Origin: Ficedula albicollis
Taxonomy: Eukaryota > Chordata > Aves > Passeriformes > Muscicapidae
DNA: 64,000 nt
Assembly: GCF_000247815.1 (NCBI RefSeq)
Contig: NC_021677.1
Coordinates: forward strand, 4,756,761 to 4,820,760
Direction: 5' to 3'
Of this stretch, positions 43,772-54,927 are shown one piece after another; the first letter of the stretch is position 1; each line of letters opens with the position of its first letter. Made by a program: the position numbers and the translations under genes. The notes beneath the pieces were generated by a model, which saw nothing but the letters and a program-made list of their open reading frames with translations, made no database searches and was not told where the DNA came from.

Positions 43772-43967
43772 CTGCACTAAGAGCTTTTCTTCATCATGTC
43801 ACCTGCCCTTTTGGGTAAGAGATGAGATCTACCCCAATGCTGCTGCCCCCATTGGTGTTGGTCTTTGACCAGCTCTTCCAGAGTAGAAGCATTTATCATG
43901 AAAATACTAGGCTGCATTTCATAACCTCCAACTTGCTGCCTTCAGAGAGCTGATAATGGCTAATGAC
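43772..43967. repeat. Tandem duplication C, partial copy 3 (196 bp)
   Basis: Repeats only the last 196 bases of the unit, starting ctgcactaagagc and ending ctaatgac. It is separated from copy 2 by three extra bases (taa). At the variable site it carries the copy-1 form (ttcagagag). Confidence 0.95.
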
Positions 43968-44130
43968 TGAAAGGGAAATGATGCATTCCTGAAGTCATAT
44001 GTGCCTTAGAGGCTGGGGAAGGGGGCACACAGGAGGTGGTTCTGTGGGATTGGCAGCAGCTTCCTCCCATCTCTTAATTGAGCAGGAAAAGCAAGGGGAG
44101 CTGTGCAGGGCTGCCTATGGTAATATCGGC

Positions 44131-44600
44131 CTCTGACTCAGAGCCATGCCATGAGCAAAGCATAGAAGCTTTCATAGCTGATGCTCTAACAAACAACCAA
44201 AAACTAATGGGATGGGCCTTATTAATCCATTAGCATTGTTCCATGCCGTTGTCAACATACTCATTAAGCCTGGACATTGTATTTACTTGCTTAGAGTTGA
44301 AGATGCAGGTTCAGAAGGCAGTGCTGGAAACCTAAATGTGATGAGAACAGCAGCATCCAGAACCTTCTGTGGACACTGGAAATACTTCTTTGAAATCAAA
44401 TTATTTGGGAAGACCTGATTATGGCACTTCCACCAATAGTAAGTTAAGTGCAGCTTTTACAGGCAAACTGCTCGATGAATTCAACTCTAAACAGAGCCAT
44501 AGGATGGTCTGGGTTGGAAGGGACCTTAAAGATCATCTTCTTCCAACCACTGCCCTGGGCAGGGGCACTTTTCACCAGACCAGATTGCCCAGAGCCTCAT
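44131..44600. repeat. Tandem duplication D, copy 1 (470 bp)
   Basis: Unit begins ctctgactcagagccatgcc and ends cccagagcctcat, inside a CR1 fragment. The next 470 bases repeat it with three visible differences (ccatta/ccgtta, gccgttg/gccattg, ctggaca/ctgggca). Confidence 0.96.
44480..44600 (-). mobile_element. CR1 LINE 3' end, copy cut by duplication D
   Basis: Starts near acagagccataggatggtct and runs through gggttggaagggaccttaaa, ccactgccctgggcagggg and agagcctcat, where it stops at the duplication junction. It duplicates the start of the CR1 at 44955-45285. Confidence 0.9.
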
Positions 44601-45070
44601 CTCTGACTCAGAGCCATGCCATGAGCAAAGCATAGAAGCTTTCATAGCTGATGCTCTAACAAACAACCAAAAACTAATGGGATGGGCCTTATTAATCCGT
44701 TAGCATTGTTCCATGCCATTGTCAACATACTCATTAAGCCTGGGCATTGTATTTACTTGCTTAGAGTTGAAGATGCAGGTTCAGAAGGCAGTGCTGGAAA
44801 CCTAAATGTGATGAGAACAGCAGCATCCAGAACCTTCTGTGGACACTGGAAATACTTCTTTGAAATCAAATTATTTGGGAAGACCTGATTATGGCACTTC
44901 CACCAATAGTAAGTTAAGTGCAGCTTTTACAGGCAAACTGCTCGATGAATTCAACTCTAAACAGAGCCATAGGATGGTCTGGGTTGGAAGGGACCTTAAA
45001 GATCATCTTCTTCCAACCACTGCCCTGGGCAGGGGCACTTTTCACCAGACCAGATTGCCCAGAGCCTCAT
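44601..45070. repeat. Tandem duplication D, copy 2 (470 bp)
   Basis: Head-to-tail copy, offset exactly 470 bases. After 45070 the CR1 sequence continues uninterrupted, so this copy keeps the original right-hand junction and copy 1 keeps the original left-hand junction. Confidence 0.96.
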
Positions 45071-45285
45071 TCAATCTGGCCTTGGACACTTCCAGGAATG
45101 GGGCAGCTACAGCTTCTCTGGGCAACCTCTGCTAAGGTCTCACCACCGTCACAGTAAAGATTTTTTTCCTTAATATCCAGTCAAAACCTACTCTCAGTTT
45201 GAAGTCATTCCCCCGTGTCATGTAAAAAGAATTCTCTTTCCATCTGTCTTTTAGGATCCCTTCAGGTACTTGAAGGTCACCCTAA
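44955..45285 (-). mobile_element. CR1 LINE 3' fragment, about 330 bp
   Basis: Follows CR1 3' landmarks in reverse: gggttggaagggaccttaaa, ccagattgcccagagcctc, tggccttggacacttccagg, cacagtaaagat, ccttaatatccagtc and cccttcaggtacttgaagg. It is 5'-truncated and non-coding. Confidence 0.92.
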
Positions 45286-46659
45286 TGAGTGCACGCCTAA
45301 TAAAGTCCTTATATATTTCAGTATTTTTGTATTTGTATGCATACATAATTTCATAATATAAATTTCAACTCAAATCTACCATATGGGTTGATTGCGTCAC
45401 AAAATTTTGTGCTCTTGAATTAGTAACCACTTCATTTAAGAGAGAAGTATAAAGAGTTTGGCAAAAGGATCTGGTGGATACCAGACTTTTATCAAGTGTT
45501 CCAGGTGGCTGATCAAGGCTACGAGTAACAGCTATTTTTTAATTAAATCTTGGTATATGTTCTTTTGTGGGACAGGTTTCAGAAGTTATGGTGAGTGATC
45601 CTTTGTTAGCACTGAGCAGCTTTGTCTACAGACTATTTGAATCACTTTTTTCATACTATTCTGCATCTGCTTAAGTAGAATTGCTTAGTTAATTTTAAAT
45701 TCTTGCTGTTCAGGGCTGTTGGCAAAGACTCAGCAGAAACAGAGTAAATAACATGTTCCTGTCTGTATTTTAGTCTGCCTATTAAAATAATATGACTCAA
45801 GAATTAGTCTCAAATATAGTAAGTCAATCTATTTTTGTTTGATATCAGTATTATTATTTTTTACATGTTGGGAAAATGGGGAAGGGCAGATCAGGTCATA
45901 GTGCTAGGAGTGTGGGCTGGGATTATGTTCCAATCCAAAGACAATACTGCCCTACAAGTTTTAGAGGAGGACCCATAGGTTTCCTTTGCAGAGATAATCC
46001 TGGATTACCGTCCTTTTCAGACCTCTGGACTGTGGGACCAGGCTGCTTGGAAGTAATGATTTGAACACTTGCGTCCCTCAGACCACAGTGAGAATTTACT
46101 GCTCTCCATCATCTGGGTGGCCTCGTTAATATTGTCAGCATTGCTGAACTAGTGGGTATTCAGTGTACTGGTATTTTTGTTACTTTATTTAGCAGCTTTT
46201 CTCCCCAACACATCGTGTTCTGAATCAAGAATTTAAATTTTTGTTTTTAAATCCCCTGGTCCCTAGCTATTTCTTGGTATATTGGTGAGCTGTTGAGTGC
46301 CAGCAGACTGAGACTTGGGATGGAGCACAGGAAGGTTTCCATTACTTGTGTATTCCTTGGAATTCTTGAAGGCTGCTGTGTATTACATTGGGTTGCTGGC
46401 AGGAGTCAGGTGGTAGTAAAGATTTGAGGTCGGCAGGATCAGATCTGTGGCTGACTGATACACTTTAATGGGGACTAACAAATAGCCTTTGATGATAAAT
46501 AAGAGAGCAATAAATGTGATAATTTGCTAAGACTTCCTCCATAAAACAGTCCACATGACTTCTGCTGACTTGCTTTCATTTTTTTTTAATTAGTTCATGT
46601 TATGATCTCATATTTGCCCTTACTCTTCTCTGGCAAATGAAATGGAGTTGTTTGAATCT
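45286..46659 (+). other. NAV2: NAV2 intron 1, no exon recognised
   Basis: AT-rich, short chance frames only. Confidence 0.5.
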
Positions 46660-47330
46660 TGTCTTGTGATCCGCATTTTTCAGTCCTTCAGTCATTCTTG
46701 CGGCTACTCTCTGAAGCCTCTCCAAAGGCTAAACCTGTTGAACTGTTTTACGCAACCAGCATTAAACCCAGCAGGTGATAAAACCTTTTCTTGTTTGATA
46801 ACCACCTGTTCTTATGTATCTCTAAGTATTACATCACCCCTAAAACCTGAGCACAAACCCTGGCATCCTGATGGCACATAATGGATGTGATGCTCTCTCC
46901 AGGTGCATTGCACTCATGGAGAGTCATTTGCTCTGTGACATTCTTAGATTTTCCTCTTTAAAAGGTTGCATTTGCTGGGTTAACACGTTTTCATTGCTTT
47001 AGTCAGTACAGATGAGCTTCTTTTGCTTTGATCCTCCTCTTTTATTACCATTTCCTTCTTCCATTACTGATTTGCCACCAACAAATTTCACAGTCCCATT
47101 TAGAGCTTGCTCAGAAAAGTAGGGCTGAAAATGATACCTGTGAAACAGTCAAGCTGCTTGTTTTCATAAAGATAATCTCCTAGTTATCATATGTTTTTAA
47201 ACCAGTTAATTCCTTTTCAGTCCACCAGATGTTTGCTGGGTTGATTTGTTATTATTCTGGTTTTCACCATGCCGGTGAAAATGAGGCAAGAGCCTCCTCA
47301 CAGAATAATATCTGTGTTATCACTTTTGTA
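46660..47330 (-). mobile_element. Ancient CR1/L3-like LINE relic
   Basis: Two islands resemble reversed L3/CR1-type LINE sequence. Around 46670-46730, the run tttttcagtccttcagtcat, then tcttgcggctactctctgaa and gcctctcc is like the common tcttgtagctcttctctgaaccctctcc phrase. At 47060-47220, the order is caacaaatttcacag, then agggctgaaaatgatacctg, then cataaagataatctcctagt and tatc, then taaaccagttaattcc. Divergence is high and the middle is not alignable by eye, so this is a tentative call of an old, pre-avian insertion. Confidence 0.42.
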
Positions 47331-50300
47331 AGCTCCTGTGAACTCAGCAGTAAATACTAGTTTAACAAGACACATTTTCCAGAGAAAGGATGCTCATTTG
47401 CCAGTAATAATACTGTCTGCTTCGGCTGTTGATTAATTGAGTTTCTGTATCTTTTTTTGTACTTCTGTCTGGGACTGGTGGGAGGTTGTGACTATCAAGG
47501 CCATCTCATACTCTTTGATCTGGTACCCAGCACGAGCTGTCTCTTTATGCTCCAGAACCTCCCAACAACTGCTGAAAATCAAGAGTAACCACGTGTGCAG
47601 CTACTTTATTGGGTCCCCTAATGGTGCTACTCAATGCAAAGCATCTCATCTGCTGGTTTAGAAAACGCTGAATTCAGAGGTTCCTGCTCAACACCATTTT
47701 GAGGGCTTTTTTGGAATGAAAATTGTTGAGCATCTTGTTATGATTCCATGAGCTAGGCTCCTCTTCTCTCCCACATCATGCTTAGCAAAACACTGTTATT
47801 GACAGCTTGAAAATTTCTAAGATGCTTTTAAGATTATGATTTGTTGTTATTTCCATTCTGTAATCATGAAATATGATTACATATGTCATATAGTAAAAAC
47901 AAATTAAAACCCAGCTTTCAGTGAACAGAAGATTGTAGCATTTTTGACCAAAATGCATTGAAAAGCAGTAATAAAATTCTCTAATGTACTTTCTTTTCCA
48001 GATTAAAAAAAACCAAAAAAACAAAAAAACAAAACCAGCAAAATGTTGATGTGCTTAAAAAATGAAAGTAATGGGTAAGTACAGGAGTGTGGCTTTGTTT
48101 AATGACTGCGGAGCAAGTTGTTAGCACGCATATTTTTCATAGGCAAACAATGAATTATTAGTGAACGGATTTCCCCAAGCTTACTTTATAGTAAATGTTG
48201 CATGGACAATGACTGTGTGCACTGAGTTCATTCATAATGTCCAACACCTGTTTCCTCCTGTTTTTCCAGCCGTTTTATTTGGTAAGTGTTGGGAACTGGA
48301 ATGATGTCTCGTTAGAGCACGGGGTTTGCTGGGGACATTTGTTTCTGTGTCATTGAAGACTTGCTGGTGAATAACAAGTGTATTGTTCACCACTTTAATA
48401 GGGAAGTTTAGATGCCCATTAGGGCTGTAAATGATGTCCTTTCCTGAAGGTTCAACTTATTATTGCCCCCATGTCATCATGTATGTATTGCTGAAGATCA
48501 TAATAAAGGCGTAGAGAGCTTGTATGCTTTATGGTTTTAAAGGATTCAAATACAGGCAAATATCTGGTCCTTGTTCTCTTTTGAAATTGGGCATTGTGTG
48601 GGAAAGGCATCTCCTGGATCCACCAGCAAAGCTGGAGCACTGCAATTGGGGAGGAGCTCCTGCTGGGATCCTGCCAGGGGGCAAGAGGTCATGCATGGAT
48701 TTAACCAGCTTCAGTCCTAACCTTATCTCTTTCACTGTGTTGTGGGAGCCTAAAAGGGAGACAGGAGGATGAAAGTCTTACTTTTTAATGGAAGAAATAA
48801 ATTCCAGTTACACCTGGCAAAGCTATGAGAACTCAAGGGATCTTCATCCCAAATCAAGGCTGGCTTGGGAAAATCCACTAAATAAAAGTGTCTAAAAGCC
48901 ACACAGATTTTAATTAAGGATATTAATTAGCTTAAAAAGTGATTGGAAGGTACAGAGCTTATGCTTTAACCTCAGGAGCTTTGCTTTATTAGTATTTCAG
49001 ACTGATTATATGTGAGCATCTCTGTCCACATTCAGTGTGCTCAACTGACTCAAACAGGGATAAAATGAGAAAATAATCAAACTTGAGCCACACTTCAGTT
49101 AATGTAAAAGCAGACAGCAAACTCTGTTCAAAGAAAAAAGCCTGGTTGGCTGGAGAGTCCTTCCATCCATATCTGGTCTTTTAATCTGCCTTTGTTGCTG
49201 AGGCAGTTTGGCTCTACTCTGTTCCCTGGATCCCAGAAAAAGGAGTTTTCCCTGTGATGGTAGACAAAAATCTGCCATTTTCTGAGGCCTCTCCTTTGTT
49301 TCTTACAGTTTCACCAGGTTAAGTGTTGAATGAAAATATCTGGCTGTTCAAACTGGCAGAGCAGATCATCAACAACCTTTTAAGAGGCTTAGGAAGTGTC
49401 TGAGGCAACACTGACTTGTGCTGTGGGTTGTCTTGGCTCTTTGTACGGGGCTGTAATCCTGTAAGTGTAAAGCTCCACTTGTCTCAGTTCCCTTGTTTTT
49501 TTGCCTGACGTTGGTATGCTTTTTGGAAGCAGAACAGCGTCATGTTATGATATTTAGGCAGATGCCAGCAGGTTGATGGGAAGCCCTTGTGGTGCTTCCA
49601 CTGTGCCAGCAGCAGGGAAGGGACAAACCTAAGCTCAGCAAGGAGCACGCACTGCAGGCATTGACAGCTCCTCCAAGGTGCTGGTGCGATTCTCTTAGAA
49701 AATCCTTTTGGCATCACACCCAGGCTTCTCCCTCCCAGTGCACGCATTCATTCCCTCATTCATGAGTCTGTCAGCAGGTTTTTGTCTCAGCCTGTGACCC
49801 TCCTGAAGACCATACATCTTATGTTCAAACCCTCAAATGGGCTGTGACCTTCCCCTCTTCAGAGTGTTGCAGGAATGACCTTTCAGCAGGGTACTTGCTT
49901 GCATAGAGGGCTGGCTGGGAAGATTTGGCAGTGCTAGGGCTTTGGTCCACGTTGGCCTGAAGGGAAAGAACAAGAGTTTTTTATTCTCGGAAGAGGATTC
50001 AGATTTACTTCTACGGTTCAAAGGTAACCTGTATGCATAAAGTCTTGGAGTGCTTTCAACATGCAGCTCTTTCTCTGTATATAACTATTCAAGCTACCGG
50101 ACTTGGTGGGGCAATTCTTTTTACAGTGCAGGAATATGATTGTTTTTTTCAATAATTATTCCCTCTTCGTTATTATGTAATATAATAAACTAGAACAAGA
50201 GAACAATTACAGACTGAAAGAATTAAATCTAAGTCATGGAAGCATAACTGTTGAGGAAAGGACTTTACTAAGAAGGCACATGCATTTTTTCTTATGGAAA

Positions 50301-51299
50301 AGGGTACTTGCAGAATTTCAAATGCCAATTTACTGATTTATTGTATTTCTTCAGCAACATACTGAGTGGATACATGAAGCAGCCTCGCCAGTAAAATCAT
50401 ACAAAAGGAGAATTTTCAGATAAGAAAGTGATCAGTTTGAGTACAATTTGATCTTTTTTTTTTAATGTTTTAATACCTTTTTACTTTAATTAATTAATTA
50501 AACAAGGGATTATTAAATGATTTAACAATTAGAAAATTATGTTGGACTGCTCCTGGGCCCTGGACCCATTAGCTATAGGTTATGCCTGTGGTCATTTCTT
50601 GCCTCCCCTCCTTTGCAGCCAGAAAAGTTATCTTTATGCAAATCAAAACTTAGATTTGGAGAGAGGGTGTGAAAAAGGTGGCCTGGGAATTCCTTCAAAC
50701 ATGTTTTAATTCCCCGTATTTCCCTGATGTGGCCTTTATCAGGTGTAGCACCTTCTGCAGAGCAGGAGGGTGAGGAGTGTGGCTCCCATTAACTTCATGG
50801 TGATTCCACAGCATGAATCCTCCCACAGCTGAGAATCTTGTCTGGTCTGCTGTGCCGGGCAAGGTGCTTCAGGGGAACAGGGGAGGTATTTCAGAGGGGT
50901 GCAAGAGAGCACCTGTGGAATAGCCTGACATTTACAAAGATCTTTAATAGCTATATCTTAAATAAGATGTGGCAAACTCTGATGTTTATTGCCATGAAGT
51001 ACGGCTCTTCTGCATATTAAAAATACTAATTACTTTAAACACTGTATTTTGTTTATGTTTCTGAAGCCGATCTGCCATGCTCACCTGTTGAATAATTTTT
51101 AAGGCAGAATATTCTTCCCTTTCACTCAGGGCAAGTTTCGTCCTTTCCCACCCAGCAGACTTCAGCATAAACCCAGTTCTGAGTGGAAGCAGCTCGGATC
51201 GCGCCGAATGCCGATACAACACGACAGCTTCAGAACCTGTGGTTTTAACAGGGCCCGGCTGTCAAAATGGGGAGAAACCTCTGTAATTCGCAGTTTCCT
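47331..51299 (+). other. NAV2: NAV2 intron 1, no exon recognised
   Basis: AT-rich with an A/C-rich run at 48006-48034. Frames up to about 87 residues have no recognisable family. The sequence becomes G+C-richer only in the last few hundred bases before the CpG island. Confidence 0.5.
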
Positions 51300-51640
51300 T
51301 TAAAATGCGCCCGCGACCCTTAAGCATCTTGCTAAAATGCGGCTTGGCACTCGGTTGATCTCCGTGTTCGAATGTTTCTGGGCTCAGTTTCCCCCGAGTT
51401 CCCCGCCTCTGTGCTAAACCCCTCCCCGGGCCGGGGTCACCCCCGCCCCGAGGGCTGCAGGACCCTCCCCCGGCGCGGAGGGACCGCCCGGCCCCGCTGT
51501 CCTCGGGCATGGCCGGACCGCGACCCCGGCAGCCCGACCCGGGACACTCGCGGGCTGCCCCGGGGCGCGGCAGGTGCCGGCCGGACCATGAGCGTGATGC
51601 TGTGGCGCTGGGAGCAGAACAACAGCACCATGAAGCTGGT
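51300..51640 (+). promoter_or_regulatory. CpG island inside NAV2 intron 1, candidate internal promoter
   Basis: A sharply bounded G+C-rich, CpG-dense block in otherwise AT-rich intron, densest at 51411-51590. It ends exactly at a short exon-like ATG segment with a splice donor. The block is not a repeat I recognise. In vertebrates, an isolated intronic CpG island ending in a donor site commonly marks an alternative first exon. C-rich runs near 51418-51455 could form G-quadruplexes on the - strand. Confidence 0.6.
51588..51638 (+). CDS. Candidate alternative first coding exon of NAV2 (17 residues)
   Basis: The segment reads MSVMLWRWEQNNSTMKL and is followed at once by gtaaga, a near-consensus donor. 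The ATG has A at -3 and lies at the downstream edge of a CpG island. The exon ends in phase 0, the same phase as NAV2 coding exon 1, so splicing to the next NAV2 exon would keep frame and replace the 86-residue N-terminus by 17 residues. The frame is open upstream to another ATG at 51372, so a longer N-terminal extension is possible, though its composition (rich in R, P, G, A) is typical of chance frames in CpG islands. I do not recognise the peptide. Assignment to NAV2 is inferred from location, strand and phase. It could instead be a non-coding first exon or the start of an unrelated transcript. Confidence 0.5.
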
Positions 51641-52059
51641 AAGAACCTCGGGAGCAGCCCACGACTGCCGCTAATTGAGGAAAAATTACCCTTGCAGGGT
51701 TCTCATTAGCGAGCAGGGGTACCTGGGGTAGCTGAGCTGATACTGGACCGATGTGCTCTCCAAGCGGATACTCTTTTGCCATGGAGTTGCAGCCGGATTT
51801 GTTACTCATTAATTCATATTTTGGGCTTGTTTAGGTCCGTCTGCTTGTTTCTTCATCTTTGTAGTTTAGCTCGTTTGAAACTAAGAACCGAAACATCAGT
51901 TATCTTCATCTTCATTTATTCATTGTCTCATTTATTGTTTTCTTCTTGGAAGCAGTTTTCTCTCTTTCAATTTTGCTGGAATAATTTTGTCTCCTGGGAG
52001 CATTTGGCGTTTTGTTTGTTCAGGAGTTTTTGGTTTTAAATTTCCCCTCCTTCTCCCCC

Positions 52060-52172
<113 letters not shown>

Positions 52173-53490
52173 TTTACTTTCTTCTCCTTTCCTGAAAAGT
52201 AAAAAAACCCACTACACCCTGTAAGTATTAAGTGTGTGGCTGCTCCATTCCTGCAGCATAAATGAGCTCAGGAAACCCACATATCTGCCTGTCTGCTTGA
52301 ATTATTGTCCGTACTAAGATATAAACTCTGATCAAAACTTAGAGAGACTTCTCATCAATAACTTGGTTTTTTTTTTTTAAGCTATTTGATGTAAAGCGTC
52401 TCAAGACAGTGGCTGTCTCAGATAGCTTTAAATGTGTTTTTTCTGTCTCTCTGGCAGATTATTTAAACAAAGGAAGTTACATTTATATGCAGTTTTTTGA
52501 GCAAAGATTTATTTTCCTGAGAAATTTATAATAAAGCCGCAGGATTCGCTACAGGTCTAATCCTTTAGCCTTTATGTGTGAAAATTCTGTTGAAGTCCAT
52601 GTGGGAGTTGAGAGTTCCCAGCACCTCTTCCTATTAGGCTCTGCAATCAAAGAAATTTATAGCGCGGCTGGTAAAGTAAGAGTCTCTGTTTTTACATACT
52701 TTCCTCGCAAGGAATGAGTTGATAAACACGTGTTAGTGAAGGACTGTTCAGCTCTGGATACAACAGCAGCCCTTCGCGTGGGATCAGATAGTTTCGGATA
52801 TTTCACGCATGAGTAGCCTCTAGAATAATGAATTTGTGAGCTGGCAGTGGAGGCTGGCAGCTTTGTGTGGGGGTTGCCCAAGCCTGGTTCCCGCTGAAGC
52901 CAAGTATTTTGGGAGGGAGGTTAAAGTGAGTCCTTTCTCTCACTTTTCATATGCAAAGAGCCCTTTAGGAAGGAGAAAGAGCTTATGTACACAGGTGTAT
53001 TGCAAAGTCTTTGCATATACATTGGCCTTTAAACCCGCCCCCAGCGGGCTGCACAAGGAGCACCAGCACCTGCGAGAACTGAGCTATGAAATCAAGCAGA
53101 GAAAAGGAGATGTGAGAAATCAAATAGTTGGTAGTGCCCAACAAAATCAAGTGATGCTCAGGCTGGAAGAAAAGTACTGGATTTACCCACTCCTTGGGCA
53201 GGAGGAGAAAAGATAAAAATCCTTCCCCTGCTCCTGACCCGTATTCCCTGACAAGCAGCAGACATTTATTGCTCATGCAGTCAGGGAATGACGGAGATTA
53301 TTGCCCTTGTGGGACTGCCCCCTGCCTGCCGTGGTTTGCTGGGTGCTGGAGCATAGAGAGCCGGGAGTGCTCCTCAGTCTCGGGGCGCCTGGCAGGGTTC
53401 TGCCAGGGATGAGCTCAGCGTTGTGCACAGCTCTCCCAGTGGCCTTGGCTGGTCTGTCTTGATAAAGTGGATCAAAGAAAGACACCTTTA

Positions 53491-53521
53491 ATATATATAT
53501 GTGTGTGTGTGAGCATGTATG

Positions 53522-53552
<31 letters not shown>
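53491..53552. repeat. (TA)n/(TG)n compound microsatellite
   Basis: TA units, then TG units, then a second TA array followed by an A-run. Confidence 0.93.
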
Positions 53553-54891
53553 AAAAAGAATCCTCAGCTAAGTGAGTGTCAGAGTAAATACCTCAGACAT
53601 TTCACTTGTTTTCTCTCATCCTCCTCCTTCCTTTGGTCCACTGAGGTTTCTGTGGGAAAAAAAAAAAAGAGCAAATGCTTGCCAGTCATTTCTTAGTGTG
53701 AGCTGATTATGGCTACTATGCCAACAAAAGACAGATACATTCTGCTGAGAGTTTTGGGTGGTGATGGCAAGAGTCACTTCGTGGTTGAAATTGTATGATT
53801 CAGAATGTGGAAGCTTAGGGGTGTTGTTTTTTAAGATTTGTAAAATAGGGCTTTTCAGGCAGCCAGGATAAATCTGTCTGCCTGCTGTCATCATAGATTC
53901 CCCAAACATCAGATCCTGCAAGATTTACTCAGATAAGTTCGTAAAAATTGTGATGTTGCCATAAGCGTGCAACGTGAAATAACTCTGCTGAAACTTTGTG
54001 TTGGTAACTCCTTTTCCATAATATTGTCCTCAAATAATTTTGGGGGATGGTGGCCTAATTTATGTCACATACCACTATACAATCCGTTCAGCTGCCATCT
54101 TGTCATCTTGAATTAGCTGCAAAATACAAGGTTGCTTTCATTGTTGATATATTTCCTGGGCAATCATGACAGGTTTCTTGCCAGTCTCTCTGAAGCATAT
54201 TGATGTTATTGCTGGACATTCAGAGGAGTGTCCAGACAGTAACCCAGGAATAGACTATGTCTACTTTCTAAGGTATTGCCTAGTCTTGGGAGAAAAAGAA
54301 TGAATTATGTAGCTTACTTCTGTTTGTGCTGAGTGACTTGTGCGTGGCTGATAAAATTATTTTGATCTCAGAGTTCCTTATTCCTGGGTTTCTAAAAACA
54401 AATGTTTAATTCTGATTTTATTTCCATTTTACATTTGAGACTAACAGTATTTCAGCACAAAGTGTAACACCTCCTTCGCTCTTTTTGTTTAGCTGTTCTG
54501 AGTCATCTTCACACCTTATACAAACACCTTTTTCTAATGTAATCGAAACAGGGATTGTTCCAACTCTACTGTTTTATGGCTTTGAGAATTCACAAGGGTT
54601 AAGGTATTGTTTTTGTGATGATTAAAGGCTGTAAAAAGCATGTGATGCCTTTTCTTTCTGCCAAGTTCAAATTGTCTCCTAGTATCTTACAAGCCCAGAC
54701 TTGTAGTTTGAATACAAAGTATACAAATATGAGAATGTTGTGGCCTTTCACAAGATTTTTCCTACTATTGTATCAGTAGAAACATGTTAACTAACCTGTC
54801 AGTATTAACTTACTGGAAGTAGATAACCTTTCCAGGGTGGGTTTTCTTTCGTGGTTTGATTGGTTCGTGTTGAGTTTGTTTCTGGGGTTTT

Positions 54892-54926
<35 letters not shown>
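54892..54926. repeat. (GTT)n microsatellite
   Basis: About eleven TTG/GTT units flanked by T/G-rich sequence. Confidence 0.95.

Positions 54927-54927
<1 letters not shown>

Noticed and set aside
44212..45157. Pairs of near-identical + strand frames in the 470-bp duplication
   Set aside because: Duplicated non-coding sequence, partly CR1 LINE.
52836..53216. 126-residue + strand frame downstream of the candidate alternative exon
   Set aside because: No recognised family, no splice support, and the sequence reads like translated intron.
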